The notes: generated from the letters alone by a model not told the origin. Counted from the first letter of the stretch, positions 1 to 8,462 are shown. The stretch: DNA of 64,000 nt from AP-15 sp035538335 (GCA_035538335.1 DATLKN010000006.1:62001-126000), one strand, 5' to 3'. Program-made: numbers and translations.

Positions 1-462
1 GTCGTCATCCTCGGCGTCGCGATCGCTACGCTGTTCCGGATCTTTTTCGCCTATTTCGTCGCCGAGCTGCTCTCGATCATCGGCCTGACGCTCGCCGGCG
101 GCCTTTTGCTGCTGTGGGTCGCGTGGAAGCTCTACCGCGAACTCGCGGCCGCCCGGCACGGCGCGATCCCGCCGCCGGCCGGCGATAGCCGCAGCTCCCG
201 CCGCACTCTCTTGCGCATCGTCATCGCCGATCTGTCGATGTCGCTCGACAACGTGCTGGCGCTCGCCGGCACGGCGCGGCAGCATTTCTGGGTGTTGAGC
301 TTCGGGCTGGTGCTGTCGGTCGCGTTGATGGGGCTGGCGTCGAGCTATATCGCGCGCCTGCTCGACCGGCATCCGTGGATTTCCTGGATCGGGCTCGCCA
401 TCGTCACCGTCGTCGCGCTGCGCATGATCTGGGACGGCTCGGCGGCGATCATCGCGGCGTGA
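1..462 (+). CDS. TerC family integral membrane protein, 5' end missing
   Basis: The reading frame is open from the first base and stops with TGA at 460-462, so the N-terminus lies outside the window. About 153 residues remain. They show at least four hydrophobic membrane segments and the family motif DLSMSLDNVLALAG around residues 76-89 of the fragment; the S-L-D-N core lies in a membrane helix in TerC/YjbE proteins and is tied to metal handling (tellurite resistance, Mn2+ export in characterised relatives). The first ATG in the frame is at 106, but hydrophobic coding sequence continues upstream of it, so 106 is not the start. It converges with the MarR-acetyltransferase gene only 4 bases away. 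The substrate cannot be told from this fragment. Confidence 0.85.
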   Translation, partial: VVILGVAIATLFRIFFAYFVAELLSIIGLTLAGGLLLLWVAWKLYRELAAARHGAIPPPAGDSRSSRRTLLRIVIADLSMSLDNVLALAGTARQHFWVLSFGLVLSVALMGLASSYIARLLDRHPWISWIGLAIVTVVALRMIWDGSAAIIAA

Positions 463-466
463 GCGC

Positions 467-1396
467 TCAGAGCGGCAATTCCCAGTTCTCGCCGACGAGA
501 TCGTGCCCGAAGCTGTGATGCGGTTCGGAGGCGACGAGCTTGAATCCGGCGCGCTCATAAATATGCCGCGCCGCCACCAGCACGCTGTTGGTCCACAGCG
601 TCATTTTGCGATAGCCTCGCTCGCCGGCGAAGCGAATGCATTCCTCGACGAGCCGCGAGCCGATGCCGAGCCCGCGCGTCTGCGGCTCGACCAGGAGCAG
701 CCGCAATTTCGCGACACGCGCCGATTGCGCCACCAACATGACCGAACCCAGCCGCTCGCCGTCGCGATCGGCGATCCAGCAGCGCTCACGCCGCGGGTCG
801 AAGCGGCGGATGAACTTCGCCGCGATCTCGGCGACGAGCGCCTCGAATTCCTCGTTCCAGCCGTATTCCTGCGCATAGAGGGCGCCGTGGCGATGCACGA
901 TCCAGCCGATGTCACCTTCGCGATGCGGCCGCAGCGCATAAGGGGCGGCGCTGCGATCGGCGCCGGTCAGCAACCCGGAGATGCCGTCCATCGCGGCGAC
1001 GAGCCGGGCCTGCTGCTCGCCCGAGAGCGTGCCGAGCAGCGCGCCGATTTCCGCCGCCGAGCGCGCGTCGAGCACGGCGAACGCCGCCCGCCCCTCCTCG
1101 GTCAGCGACAGCACGCTTTGCCGGCCGTCGCGCTCCGAGGCCGTGCGGGCGAGCAATTCCCGCCTCTCGAAACCGGCGAGCATGCGACTCAGATAGCCGG
1201 GGTCGAGCGCCAGCTCGTGCGCCAGCCGAGCCGCCGTCGCGCCGTCGCTGTGCGCCAGTTCATAGAGGACGCGCGCCTCGGTCAGCGAAAAGGGGCTTTC
1301 CAGCAGCCCTTCTTCGAGCACGCCGATGCGGCGCGTGTAGAAGCGGTTGAAGCGCCGCACGGCGGCGACGCGCTCGGCGAAATCCCCGGCGATCAT
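467..1396 (-). CDS. MarR-type regulator fused to GNAT acetyltransferase
   Basis: This is a two-domain protein of 309 residues. Residues about 35-100 form a winged helix of the MarR family (recognition helix near ALDPGYLSRMLAGFERR, wing with ERDGRQS). Residues about 153-309 are a GNAT N-acetyltransferase, with the acetyl-CoA loop QTRGLGIGSRLV near 239-250. The fusion is a recurrent bacterial architecture; the acetyl acceptor and the ligand are unknown. I start it at ATG 1396 because a GAGG lies 8 bases upstream; a GTG three codons earlier (1405) is the alternative. It follows the thioesterase gene on the same strand by about 47 bases, and TTGAC/GTCAA half-sites lie just upstream, which suggests autoregulation. 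Confidence 0.88.
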   Translation of the reverse strand: MIAGDFAERVAAVRRFNRFYTRRIGVLEEGLLESPFSLTEARVLYELAHSDGATAARLAHELALDPGYLSRMLAGFERRELLARTASERDGRQSVLSLTEEGRAAFAVLDARSAAEIGALLGTLSGEQQARLVAAMDGISGLLTGADRSAAPYALRPHREGDIGWIVHRHGALYAQEYGWNEEFEALVAEIAAKFIRRFDPRRERCWIADRDGERLGSVMLVAQSARVAKLRLLLVEPQTRGLGIGSRLVEECIRFAGERGYRKMTLWTNSVLVAARHIYERAGFKLVASEPHHSFGHDLVGENWELPL

Positions 1397-1434
1397 GCTC
1401 GGCACCTCGGCTCTTCGACGAGACCTGTGCCAGG

Positions 1435-1460
1435 GTCAATTATTTACTTGACGGAGTCAA
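1435..1460 (-). promoter_or_regulatory. Candidate MarR operator/promoter of the MarR-GNAT gene
   Basis: Three half-sites occur in 26 bases: GTCAA (1435-1439), TTGAC (1448-1452) and GTCAA (1456-1460). The last two form the perfect inverted repeat TTGAC-GGA-GTCAA. On the minus strand TTGACT could serve as a -35 box, followed by an AT-rich stretch (AAGTAAATAATT). The cluster overlaps the stop codon of the thioesterase and lies 39-64 bases before the MarR-GNAT start, where an autoregulatory operator is expected. The role is inferred from symmetry and position only. Confidence 0.45.
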
Positions 1461-1851
1461 TGACCAGCTGGGTTTGCGTAACGAGCGCGACGAGCCGGCC
1501 GGCGGCGGTCGAGATGCGGGTCTGCCAGATCATCGTGCGCCGGCCGCGATGAATGGGCGTCGTTTCGCCGACCACCTCGCTGCCTTCGGGCGCCGGCGCG
1601 ACGAAATTGGTCTTGCTTTCGATCGTCGTCGTCCAGGCGCCCTCGGGAAGATTGAGCAGCGTGCCGGCGGCGCCGAGCGTATCGGCGAACGCCATCGCCG
1701 CGCCGCCATGCAGCACGGCCGGCCGGGTGCACAGATCCGGCCGCACCCGCAGGCGAGCGAGGATTCTGTCGGGCGAAGCTTCGACGAACTCGACGCCCAT
1801 CAGCTCGGCAAAAGGCAGCATTGCTTCCTTGATGCGCGTCAACCCGTCCAT
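1444..1851 (-). CDS. PaaI-type hotdog-fold thioesterase
   Basis: The protein has 135 residues, the usual length of single-domain hotdog thioesterases. The PaaI/YbdB-type signature LHGGAAMAFADTLG (about residues 47-60) supplies the backbone and acidic residue (Asp in FADT) used for thioester hydrolysis in this family. Such enzymes release CoA from aryl- or acyl-CoA intermediates in the cytoplasm. ATG 1851 is preceded by AGGAG at a 7-base spacing. The gene lies between an acyl-CoA ligase/crotonase operon and the MarR-GNAT regulator, all on the minus strand, so a housekeeping role clearing stalled CoA esters of that pathway is plausible. That link is inferred; a 149-base spacer with a hairpin repeat separates it from the crotonase gene. 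Confidence 0.88.
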   Translation of the reverse strand: MDGLTRIKEAMLPFAELMGVEFVEASPDRILARLRVRPDLCTRPAVLHGGAAMAFADTLGAAGTLLNLPEGAWTTTIESKTNFVAPAPEGSEVVGETTPIHRGRRTMIWQTRISTAAGRLVALVTQTQLVIDSVK

Positions 1852-1904
1852 GGCGGCTCTCCTGTTGCTTGTTTGACCTTCGCGCTCCCGAGGTTGCGCG
1901 GGCT

Positions 1905-1990
1905 CATTCCTGTCCCCTTGCCCGGTCCCAGTCCCTGCCCCGAATGCGGAGGAGGGTGGGGGTGCGGAAGCTCAAGGTAAGGGGACGCAT
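1905..1990. repeat. REP-like inverted repeat in the intergenic spacer
   Basis: GTCCCCTT at 1912-1919 pairs with AAGGGGAC at 1979-1986. The enclosed about 60 bases contain C-rich and then G-rich runs that can pair further, giving a long imperfect hairpin. It lies between the crotonase stop (2001) and the thioesterase start (1851). It resembles small mobile hairpins (REP/MITE type) and could also end transcription of the crotonase operon. No coding frame is supported here. Confidence 0.4.
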
Positions 1991-2000
1991 ATCCTGCGTG

Positions 2001-2807
2001 TTAAACCCCGCGGAAGCGCGGTTTGCGCTTGGCGTGAAAGGCTTCGACCCCCTCGCGGAAATCCTCGGAACTGCGCAGCCGCCCGTAGCATTGGCCTTCG
2101 AGCTCGATCGCCAGCGACAGCGGCGCGTCCTCGATGTCGTTGAGCAGCTTCTTCGCGGTGCGCTGGGCGAGCGGCGCGATGGCCCGCAATTCCTCGACGA
2201 GGGCGTCGGTCGCCGCTTCGAGTTCGCCGTCGGCGACGCACAGCGCCGCGATCCCCCATTCGAGGGCTTCCTCGCCGGAAATCCGGCGGCCGCGCATGAC
2301 GAGGTCCTTGGCGCGGGCGATGCCGACCATCTTCTGCAATCGCGCGGCGCCGCCCGAGCCGGGGATCTGCGCCAGCCGCTGCTCGGGAAGGGCGAAGAGG
2401 CTCGTCTTCGACGCGACCCGGAAATCGCAGGCCAGCGCCAGTTCGAAGCCGACGCCGAAGCAATAGCCGCGGCAGGCCGCAACGATCGGCTTTTTGCAGC
2501 GCGTGGGCGCCGCGATGTTGAAGGCGAGGCGCGAGACATGCTCGGACGAGGCTTCAAGAAAGCCCTTGATCTCGCCGCCGCTCGAAAAATGCTCGCCCTC
2601 GGCGCGCAACACGATGACGCGCACCGCCGGGTCGGCGTCGAGCGCCTCGAAGGCGGCGCGCAATTCCTCGCGCTGTTGCATGGTCACGACATTGAAGGGC
2701 GGGCGGTCGAGGATGATGTCGGCGCGCTCGTTCGCAGGCCGGCGCTCGACGCGAAAGCCGTCGGGCGCCGCCGGCAGCGGCGCGAGAAGCGGGAAAGGAT
2801 CGGTCAC
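2001..2807 (-). CDS. Enoyl-CoA hydratase/isomerase (crotonase) family protein
   Basis: This is a 268-residue crotonase-fold enzyme that starts at GTG 2807. Its start overlaps the stop of the upstream ligase gene by 4 bases (GTGA), which fixes the start and indicates translational coupling. The oxyanion-hole segment HFSSGGEIKG is at residues 73-82. Both glutamates used by true hydratases are present: Glu122 in GVGFELALACDF and Glu142 in LPEQRLAQIPGSGG. It should act on a CoA thioester in the cytoplasm. With a CoA ligase and a molybdenum hydroxylase subunit in the same operon, a role like that of 2-oxoglutaroyl-CoA hydrolase HmfE in furoate degradation is a reasonable hypothesis. A ring-CoA hydratase or an ordinary fatty-acid hydratase remain possible. 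Confidence 0.9.
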   Translation of the reverse strand: MTDPFPLLAPLPAAPDGFRVERRPANERADIILDRPPFNVVTMQQREELRAAFEALDADPAVRVIVLRAEGEHFSSGGEIKGFLEASSEHVSRLAFNIAAPTRCKKPIVAACRGYCFGVGFELALACDFRVASKTSLFALPEQRLAQIPGSGGAARLQKMVGIARAKDLVMRGRRISGEEALEWGIAALCVADGELEAATDALVEELRAIAPLAQRTAKKLLNDIEDAPLSLAIELEGQCYGRLRSSEDFREGVEAFHAKRKPRFRGV

Positions 2808-4327
2808 GGCGGGGTTTCCCTCTCGTATTCGCCGGCGACGAGCTTGCGGCGCAGGATCTTGCCGACCGGCGATTTCGGGATCTCGGCGACGAAGACATAG
2901 TCGCGCGGCCGCTTGTAGCGGGCGAGCGCGGAGTTTCGGCACCATGCGTCGAGGGCGGCGGCATCGACTGCGGCGCCGCGCTTGACGAAGGCGGCGACGC
3001 GCGCTCCCCAGCGCTCGTCGGGCAGCCCCGCGACCGCGACCTCGGCGACCGCCGGGTGCAGCGACAGCACGCTCTCGATCTCGCCCGGCGAGATGTTCTC
3101 GCCGCCGCTCAAGATCATGTCGTCGACCCGTCCGGTCACGAAAAGATCGCCCGCCGCGTCGAGATAGCCGGTATCGCCGGTGAAATACCAGCCGCCGCGC
3201 AGCGCCTTCGCGTCGGCGTCGGGGCGGCGCCAATAGCCGTCGAACGCCTCGTCGCCCGCGAGATCGCAAATGATCTCGCCCTCTTCGCCGACCGCGGCGC
3301 GCGCCTCGGCGCCCGCGGCGCCCAGCCGCACGACTCGGATGCGCTCGTTGAGCCCGGCCTTGCCGGCCGAGCCGGGCTTCGCCGCGGCGTTCTGCTCGAC
3401 CGTGAAGGTATAGATCTCGGACGAGCCGTAATGGTTGACGAAAAGTTCCGGACGAAACGCTTCGTTGACGCGCTTGAGCAGCCCGTCGGGCATCGCCGCG
3501 CCGGCGAAGCCGAGCTTCTCGACCGAGGAAATGTCCGCCGCGGCGAAAGCCGGCGAGGCGAGCAGGTCGTGGTAGAGGGTCGGGACGAGATAGAGGTTGC
3601 CGATCCGCTCGCGGGCGATAAGGCCGAGCGCCGCCGCCGCGTCGAAGCGCGGCAGGCAGACGAAGACGCCCCCCAGCAGCGCCATCGCGATGAGCGAGCG
3701 CACGCCCATCGTGTGATAGAGCGGCATGACGCCGAGCGTCCGCTCGCCGACGCGGTAGAGGTTCTGCGCGACATGCGCGATCGCGGCGGCGCGCTCGGCA
3801 TGGTGCCGGCGCGGCACGCCCTTCGGCCGCCCGGTCGTCCCCGAGGTGTAGAGAAGCAGCGACAGATCCTCGGGCCCGGCCTGCGGGCTTGCCGGCGCGG
3901 CGGGCGGAAAGCTCGCGAAATCGCAACTGCCGCCGGCGGCGCCGCCGACGGCGACCCGCGGCAATCGGGCGGCCGCCGCCGAGCCGGCCACCGCCGCCGC
4001 CGCTACGCCTTCGAAGACGATCGCCCGCGCGCCGCTGTCGGCGAGGCAATAATCGAGCTCCTGCGCGCCGATGCGCCAGTTGAGCGGCGTCACGACGAGC
4101 CCCTGGAATTGCGCCGCCCAATGCAGGCTCGCGGCGGCGAGCCGGTTCTGCAGCATGCTCGCGAAGCGGTCGCCTTTTTTGAGGCCCAGCGCGGCGAGCC
4201 CGGCCGCCACCCGCGAGATCTCGCGGTGCCATTCCTCGTATGACAGGCGGCATTCGCCATCGACCACGGCAAGCGCCGAGGGATTGCGCTCGACGCTCGC
4301 GATGAAGCTCCGGCCGAGATCAAACAT
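2804..4327 (-). CDS. AMP-forming acyl/aryl-CoA ligase
   Basis: The protein has 507 residues and the full set of adenylate-forming motifs: the P-loop YTSGTTGRPKG (160-170), YGSSE (300-304), YFTGDTGYLD (381-390), the hinge GRVDDMILSGGENISPGEIE (399-418), and the catalytic lysine in SPVGK (Lys490). It activates a carboxylic acid with ATP and CoA. The small-ring aromatic or furoic acid class is suggested only by its neighbours. It overlaps the molybdenum hydroxylase gene by 8 bases upstream and the crotonase gene by 4 bases downstream, so the three genes form one tight operon. The length and arrangement fit an HmfD-like furoyl-CoA synthetase, but 4-hydroxybenzoate-type or fatty acid substrates cannot be excluded. 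Confidence 0.92.
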   Translation of the reverse strand: MFDLGRSFIASVERNPSALAVVDGECRLSYEEWHREISRVAAGLAALGLKKGDRFASMLQNRLAAASLHWAAQFQGLVVTPLNWRIGAQELDYCLADSGARAIVFEGVAAAAVAGSAAAARLPRVAVGGAAGGSCDFASFPPAAPASPQAGPEDLSLLLYTSGTTGRPKGVPRRHHAERAAAIAHVAQNLYRVGERTLGVMPLYHTMGVRSLIAMALLGGVFVCLPRFDAAAALGLIARERIGNLYLVPTLYHDLLASPAFAAADISSVEKLGFAGAAMPDGLLKRVNEAFRPELFVNHYGSSEIYTFTVEQNAAAKPGSAGKAGLNERIRVVRLGAAGAEARAAVGEEGEIICDLAGDEAFDGYWRRPDADAKALRGGWYFTGDTGYLDAAGDLFVTGRVDDMILSGGENISPGEIESVLSLHPAVAEVAVAGLPDERWGARVAAFVKRGAAVDAAALDAWCRNSALARYKRPRDYVFVAEIPKSPVGKILRRKLVAGEYERETPP

Positions 4328-6695
4328 GCCCGAGCAGCGCCGCGAGCCTCACCGGCGTCAGCGGCAATTCGACATCGGCGACGCCGAGCGCGTCGGCGAC
4401 GGCGTTGGCGACGCATACGGGCGTGCTCATCGCGTTGCCCTCGGCGACGCCCTTGGCCCCGAGCGGGGTGACGCCGGACGGGCTTTCCATGTGGAGGATG
4501 ACCGGCTCCGGCACCTCGCAGGCGGTCGGCAGCGTGTAGTCGGCGAAGCTGCCGGAGAGAAACGCGCCGCTCTCGTCGTAATCGAGGCTCTCATGAAGCG
4601 CCGCGCCCAAACCTTGCGCGAAGCCGCCCTGCACCTGCCCCTCGACGAGCGCACGGTCGAGGATCCGGCCGGCGTCATGCATCGTCACGTATTTGTCGAT
4701 GCGCACCTGCCCGGTGTCGCGGTCGATCTCGACGCCGCAATAATCGAAGACGAAGCCGTAGGCGGCCGCGGCGTTGATCTCGTCGGCCTCCGTCGGAGCG
4801 GCGAGTTCGGCGGGCAACCAGAACACCGTCTCGCGCAAGGCCGGCTGAGCGGGCTCGGGCAGGGTTTCGGGCGACCAATGGCTGGCGCCTGCGACGCGGG
4901 CAAAGGAAACGCTGTTGCCGGGATTGCCGGCGGCGAAGATGCGGCCGCCTGAGAACATCAGTTCGCCCGCCGGCAGATTGAGGGCGGCGGCGGCGATGCG
5001 GGCGAGCTTGTCGCGCAGGCTGAGCGCCGCGAGATAGGCGGCGCCGGCAGCGGCGCCGGCAAAGCGGCTCGAATAATTGCCGGCGGCGATCGACCAAGCG
5101 TCCTTCGCGGTGTCGAGCTCGGCGGCGACGGCGATCGCGGCGGGCGGCAGGCCGAATACGCCGCCGACGATCTGGGCGACGGCGGTGCGGTGCCCCTGCC
5201 CTTGCGGCAGCGAGTCGATCGCGACGCTGACCCCGCCGAGCGGATCGCAGGCAACGGTCGCGGCGGCAAGCGCGCCGCTCTTCGGGCCGCCGCGCCGGCG
5301 CTCGGCGGGCGTCAGCGCCGCCGTCACATAGCCCATGTTCGAGATCGACGGCTCGACGATCGCGGCGAAGCCGATGCCGTAGAGCCGTCCCTCGGCCCGC
5401 GCCGCATCGCGCCGCGACAGGAGTTGGGCGAGCCCGCCCTCGCCGACCGCGCGCTCGACGGCGGCCGGATAATCGCCCGAATCGAGCAGCGCCCCCGAAG
5501 GACAGCGATAGGGGAAGACGCCGGCCGGCACGAGGTTTCGCTTGATCACCGCGAGCGGATCGAGCCGCAGCTCGGCGGCGATCCGCTGCATCAGCCGTTC
5601 GAGCGCGAAATAGACCTGCGGGCCGCCGAAGCCGCGCACCAGCCCGCTCGGCGTCTTGTTGGTGAGGACGACGCGGTTGCGGATCGCGAGATTGCACACC
5701 CGGTAGGCCCCCGACATGTTGCCGTGCATGCGGTAGAGGGTCGCCGGCGCCGGGGCGCGCAGATAGGCGCCGCAATCCTCGATCTGGTCCCAATCGAGCG
5801 CCACCACCTCGCCGTCTTCGGCAACCGCCGCTTCGAGCCGGCTCAGCCGGCCCGGCGCGGCGGTCGCAGCGCTCAAATGCTCGAGCCGGTCCTCGACCCA
5901 TTTGACCGGCGCGCCGGCCTTCTTCGCCGCGATCGCGACGAGAGGAACGGCGCTGAAGAGCGCGTGCTTCGCGCCGAAGCTGCCGCCCGAGTTGGGCGGC
6001 GTCTTGAGGCGCAATTTGCCGATCGGAACGCCCAGCGCCAGCGCCATCACCGGGTGCAGGCTCATCGGCCCCTGGAAATTCGCCGTCACCTCGTAGGCGC
6101 CCTCACCCGGCTCGTATTCGGCGATGACGACGCAGCATTCGATCGGCGAGCCGGTGTTGCGGGGGTAGCCGGTTTCGATGGCGATCCGGTATTTCGCCGC
6201 CGCGAAAGCGGCCTCCGGGTCGCCGTAGCGAAACCTGCGGTCGCTGACGACCAGCCCCTGCCGCGGATCGACGACCGGCGGCAAAGAGCGGTATTCGACC
6301 GCGATCGCCGCCGCCGCATCTTCGGCGACATAGCGATCGGCGGCGGCGACCAGCGCCACCGGCTCGCCGACATAGCGCACGCGGTCGAGGGCGAGGCACC
6401 ATTGTTCGACGGGGGTCGGCAGCAAGGCGGTGAAGGGGCGCGTCCAGGCCCGCGCATCGGCGCCGGTGACGACGCAGGCGACGCCCGGCAGCGCGAGCGC
6501 GGCAGTCGCGTCGATCGACAGGATCTCGGCATGCGCATAGGGCGAGCGCAGGACCGCGGCGGCGAGCGTGCGCCGGCTCTGCGGCAGGTCGCCGGCATAG
6601 CGCCCGCGGCCCGCGAGCAGCGGCAAATCCTCGAAGCGCTCGACGGGCTCGCCGGCCGCCCCCTTGAGCGCGGTTCCAGCTGCGCCTCGGCTCAT
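4320..6695 (-). CDS. Xanthine dehydrogenase family molybdopterin-binding (large) subunit
   Basis: The protein has 791 residues and is colinear with CoxL/XdhB-type large subunits. The small N-terminal domain (about 20-130) opens with GRGRYAGDLP. Cofactor motifs follow: GGSFGAKH near 240, RGFGGPQVYFALER near 355, LPQGQGHRT near 500, QGGFAQGLGAALHE, and GAKGVAEGNA near 745 with the catalytic glutamate position. It lacks the AYXCSFR signature of form I CO dehydrogenase, so it is a hydroxylase of another type. These enzymes hydroxylate a ring carbon with water and need a 2Fe-2S subunit and an FAD subunit for electron flow; neither is encoded here. It is the first gene of the ligase-crotonase operon. 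An HmfA-like furoyl-CoA dehydrogenase is the leading hypothesis. Confidence 0.9.
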   Translation of the reverse strand: MSRGAAGTALKGAAGEPVERFEDLPLLAGRGRYAGDLPQSRRTLAAAVLRSPYAHAEILSIDATAALALPGVACVVTGADARAWTRPFTALLPTPVEQWCLALDRVRYVGEPVALVAAADRYVAEDAAAAIAVEYRSLPPVVDPRQGLVVSDRRFRYGDPEAAFAAAKYRIAIETGYPRNTGSPIECCVVIAEYEPGEGAYEVTANFQGPMSLHPVMALALGVPIGKLRLKTPPNSGGSFGAKHALFSAVPLVAIAAKKAGAPVKWVEDRLEHLSAATAAPGRLSRLEAAVAEDGEVVALDWDQIEDCGAYLRAPAPATLYRMHGNMSGAYRVCNLAIRNRVVLTNKTPSGLVRGFGGPQVYFALERLMQRIAAELRLDPLAVIKRNLVPAGVFPYRCPSGALLDSGDYPAAVERAVGEGGLAQLLSRRDAARAEGRLYGIGFAAIVEPSISNMGYVTAALTPAERRRGGPKSGALAAATVACDPLGGVSVAIDSLPQGQGHRTAVAQIVGGVFGLPPAAIAVAAELDTAKDAWSIAAGNYSSRFAGAAAGAAYLAALSLRDKLARIAAAALNLPAGELMFSGGRIFAAGNPGNSVSFARVAGASHWSPETLPEPAQPALRETVFWLPAELAAPTEADEINAAAAYGFVFDYCGVEIDRDTGQVRIDKYVTMHDAGRILDRALVEGQVQGGFAQGLGAALHESLDYDESGAFLSGSFADYTLPTACEVPEPVILHMESPSGVTPLGAKGVAEGNAMSTPVCVANAVADALGVADVELPLTPVRLAALLGHV

Positions 6696-6940
6696 AACGG
6701 CCGATCATAGCCGAGCCCGGCCGGCTTTCGAAGCCGTCCCGGCCCGGATAAAAATTCTCTCGTGCCGATGAACCTATGTTGCACAAATGCCTTAGTGCTG
6801 CCGCATGTCGGCCGGCATCATTCGAGGTTCAGGCACTTTCGAGCCACCGACGCGGGAGCGGCGGAAAACAGCGCCCCGGACGGCTGCCTAGAGGCAGACC
6901 GGCCGGGCGGCGGATCACTCATATTGCGAGGGAATTAAAG

Positions 6941-7384
6941 ATGAGCGAGGCGAAACACAGAGGCGAACTACATGCCGGGGCGCAGGCGGCGGGCAACCTT
7001 CTCGGTTCGGCCTTCCTGAAGGAGGCAGAGTTTCTGATCGGCGCCCAGAGCGAATTGCTGAGCAACGTCGAAGAGGCGGTGCAGGGCTGGGTTCAGCGTC
7101 AGCGCGAGGCGCTCGACACCTCGGCGCGGTCGATCCAGAGAATGTACGACTGCCGCAACATCGTCGATCTGATGCAGGCGCAGCAGCAATTCGTCACCGA
7201 CTGCCTGCACTGGGTCGCGACCGAGATGCGGGCCGTCGGCAGGAACGCCGCGGCGGTGACGCGAGCGACGGCGGCGCGCGCCGGCGAGGCCGTCGAGGGC
7301 ACCGCCGAGGAGGCCCGCCACACGGCGAAGGCGGCGCGCGAGAGCGCCCAGGGCCGGACCGCTCAGGAGCGGGCCGCGGCGTAA
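6941..7384 (+). CDS. Phasin-like protein
   Basis: This is a 147-residue, Ala-rich, predicted helical protein. The middle part (about residues 45-110), including NVEEAVQGWVQRQREALDTS and LMQAQQQFVTDCLHW, has the amphipathic helix pattern and the Q/W-containing segment typical of phasin_2 domain proteins. These coat polyhydroxyalkanoate granules or act as general surface-binding proteins. The C-terminus is a low-complexity Ala/Arg/Glu tail. ATG 6941 has GAGGGA upstream at a good distance; an earlier in-frame start near 6776 would add sequence without coding character. No PHA synthase or depolymerase is nearby, so granule association is inferred from the domain only. Confidence 0.75.
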   Translation: MSEAKHRGELHAGAQAAGNLLGSAFLKEAEFLIGAQSELLSNVEEAVQGWVQRQREALDTSARSIQRMYDCRNIVDLMQAQQQFVTDCLHWVATEMRAVGRNAAAVTRATAARAGEAVEGTAEEARHTAKAARESAQGRTAQERAAA

Positions 7385-7387
7385 CAG

Positions 7388-7404
7388 GCCGGGGGGCCCC
7401 CGGC
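7388..7404. terminator. GC-rich palindrome between convergent genes
   Basis: GCCGGGGGGCCCCCGGC is an almost perfect palindrome, 4 bases after the phasin stop and 23 bases before the end of the convergent transporter gene. The position suits a bidirectional transcription stop. No T-run follows on either strand, so it is not a classical intrinsic terminator. Confidence 0.35.
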
Positions 7405-7426
7405 TGCGGCGGCGCGGGCCCTCCTC

Positions 7427-8374
7427 CTATTCCGGCGGAATTGCGGGCCGCTCCCGGCGCAAGGTCAGCGCAAGGCCGATCGCAATCAGCGCGATGCTGA
7501 CGAGGATTTCGGCGGTGACGATGCCGCCGAAGATCGCCGTCGACAGAAAGAACCCGGCGATCGGCGTCAGCGTCAGCACCTGCCCGGCGATCGCCGGCGA
7601 CAGCACGGCGAGCACCCGGTTCCACAGGAAATAGCCGATCGCCGTCGTGATCACCCAATTATAGGCGAGGATCGCGACGACGCCCGGCGTCCAGCGCACC
7701 GACCAATCGGGCTCCGCGGCGAGCGCGAGCGCGAGGACCGGCGGCGTCGCGACGGCGAGCTGCCAAAAGGTCTGCGACCAGAAGCCCGACATCCAGACGC
7801 GGCGGCGGTAGAGGCAAGAGCCGAGCGCCCAGGATACCGCGGCAAGCACGAGGCACAGATTGCCGGCGGCCTCGCGCGGGTCGCGCCAATCGACGAGGCC
7901 CGGGTTCATGAAGAGAAGGAGCCCGGCGATGCCCACCGCGGCGCCGAGCAGCTTCATCGGCGACAGCCTCTCGCGCACCAGCCACAACCCGAGCGGAAAC
8001 GCCCAGAGCGGCATCGTATAGGCGAGCACGATCGCCCGTCCCGGCGGCACGATCGCGAGCCCGGCGATGCCGAATATGACCCACAGCGTGACCTGGCACT
8101 GCCCGACCCAGAAGAGCCCCAGCCGCTCTTGCCGCAACGGCAGCAGCGGCCGGCCGGAGAGAGCGAGCGCCGGGCCGAGCAGCGCGACGCTGCCGGCGAG
8201 CCGCAGCGTGATGAATACCAGCGGCCGCATGTGGTCGAGGGCGAGCCGCATCAGCGGCCAATTGGCGGCCCAACTCGCGATGATGACCGCGAGGTAGAAA
8301 TAGATGATCGCCGGAACGCCGCCGCTGCGTACCCTGTCGCCGCCGGCCGCCGCGGCGGCCTCCGCGCTCTCCAT
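7427..8374 (-). CDS. DMT superfamily (EamA) transporter
   Basis: The product is a 315-residue inner membrane protein with about ten hydrophobic helices arranged as two EamA repeats (about residues 15-145 and 160-300). Typical features are GSVALLGPALAL in the first half and LSPAIAGQVLTLTPIAGFFL in the second. The family exports amino acids, nucleobases and other metabolites; the substrate here is unknown. I chose ATG 8374 because a perfect AGGAGG lies 9 bases upstream; a start at 8431 would add 19 residues lacking this signal. It is divergent from frmA across an 88-base spacer. Confidence 0.88.
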   Translation of the reverse strand: MESAEAAAAAGGDRVRSGGVPAIIYFYLAVIIASWAANWPLMRLALDHMRPLVFITLRLAGSVALLGPALALSGRPLLPLRQERLGLFWVGQCQVTLWVIFGIAGLAIVPPGRAIVLAYTMPLWAFPLGLWLVRERLSPMKLLGAAVGIAGLLLFMNPGLVDWRDPREAAGNLCLVLAAVSWALGSCLYRRRVWMSGFWSQTFWQLAVATPPVLALALAAEPDWSVRWTPGVVAILAYNWVITTAIGYFLWNRVLAVLSPAIAGQVLTLTPIAGFFLSTAIFGGIVTAEILVSIALIAIGLALTLRRERPAIPPE

Positions 8375-8462
8375 GACCTGCGCCCTCCTACTCGGCGGAG
8401 CTTGTCTCAAGGGCGCGCTTGCGCCAATCATCGGGCGCCCCCGAGCACGAGGTAATGGCCCG

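Noticed and set aside
503..1552. 349-codon open frame opposite the MarR-acetyltransferase gene
   Set aside because: It mirrors the codon pattern of the real gene, is full of Arg/Ala/Gly without domain features, and has no ribosome site. Many long antisense frames in the window (for example 12,176-13,162 and 13,253-14,629) are rejected for the same reason.
2001..4253. A 750-codon frame joining the crotonase to an Arg-rich extension
   Set aside because: The extension lies over the ligase gene in another frame; the GTGA overlap at 2804-2807 gives a natural start for the crotonase.
4320..6695. Naming the molybdenum subunit as CO dehydrogenase CoxL
   Set aside because: The form I active-site signature AYXCSFR is absent, and coxM and coxS are not adjacent.
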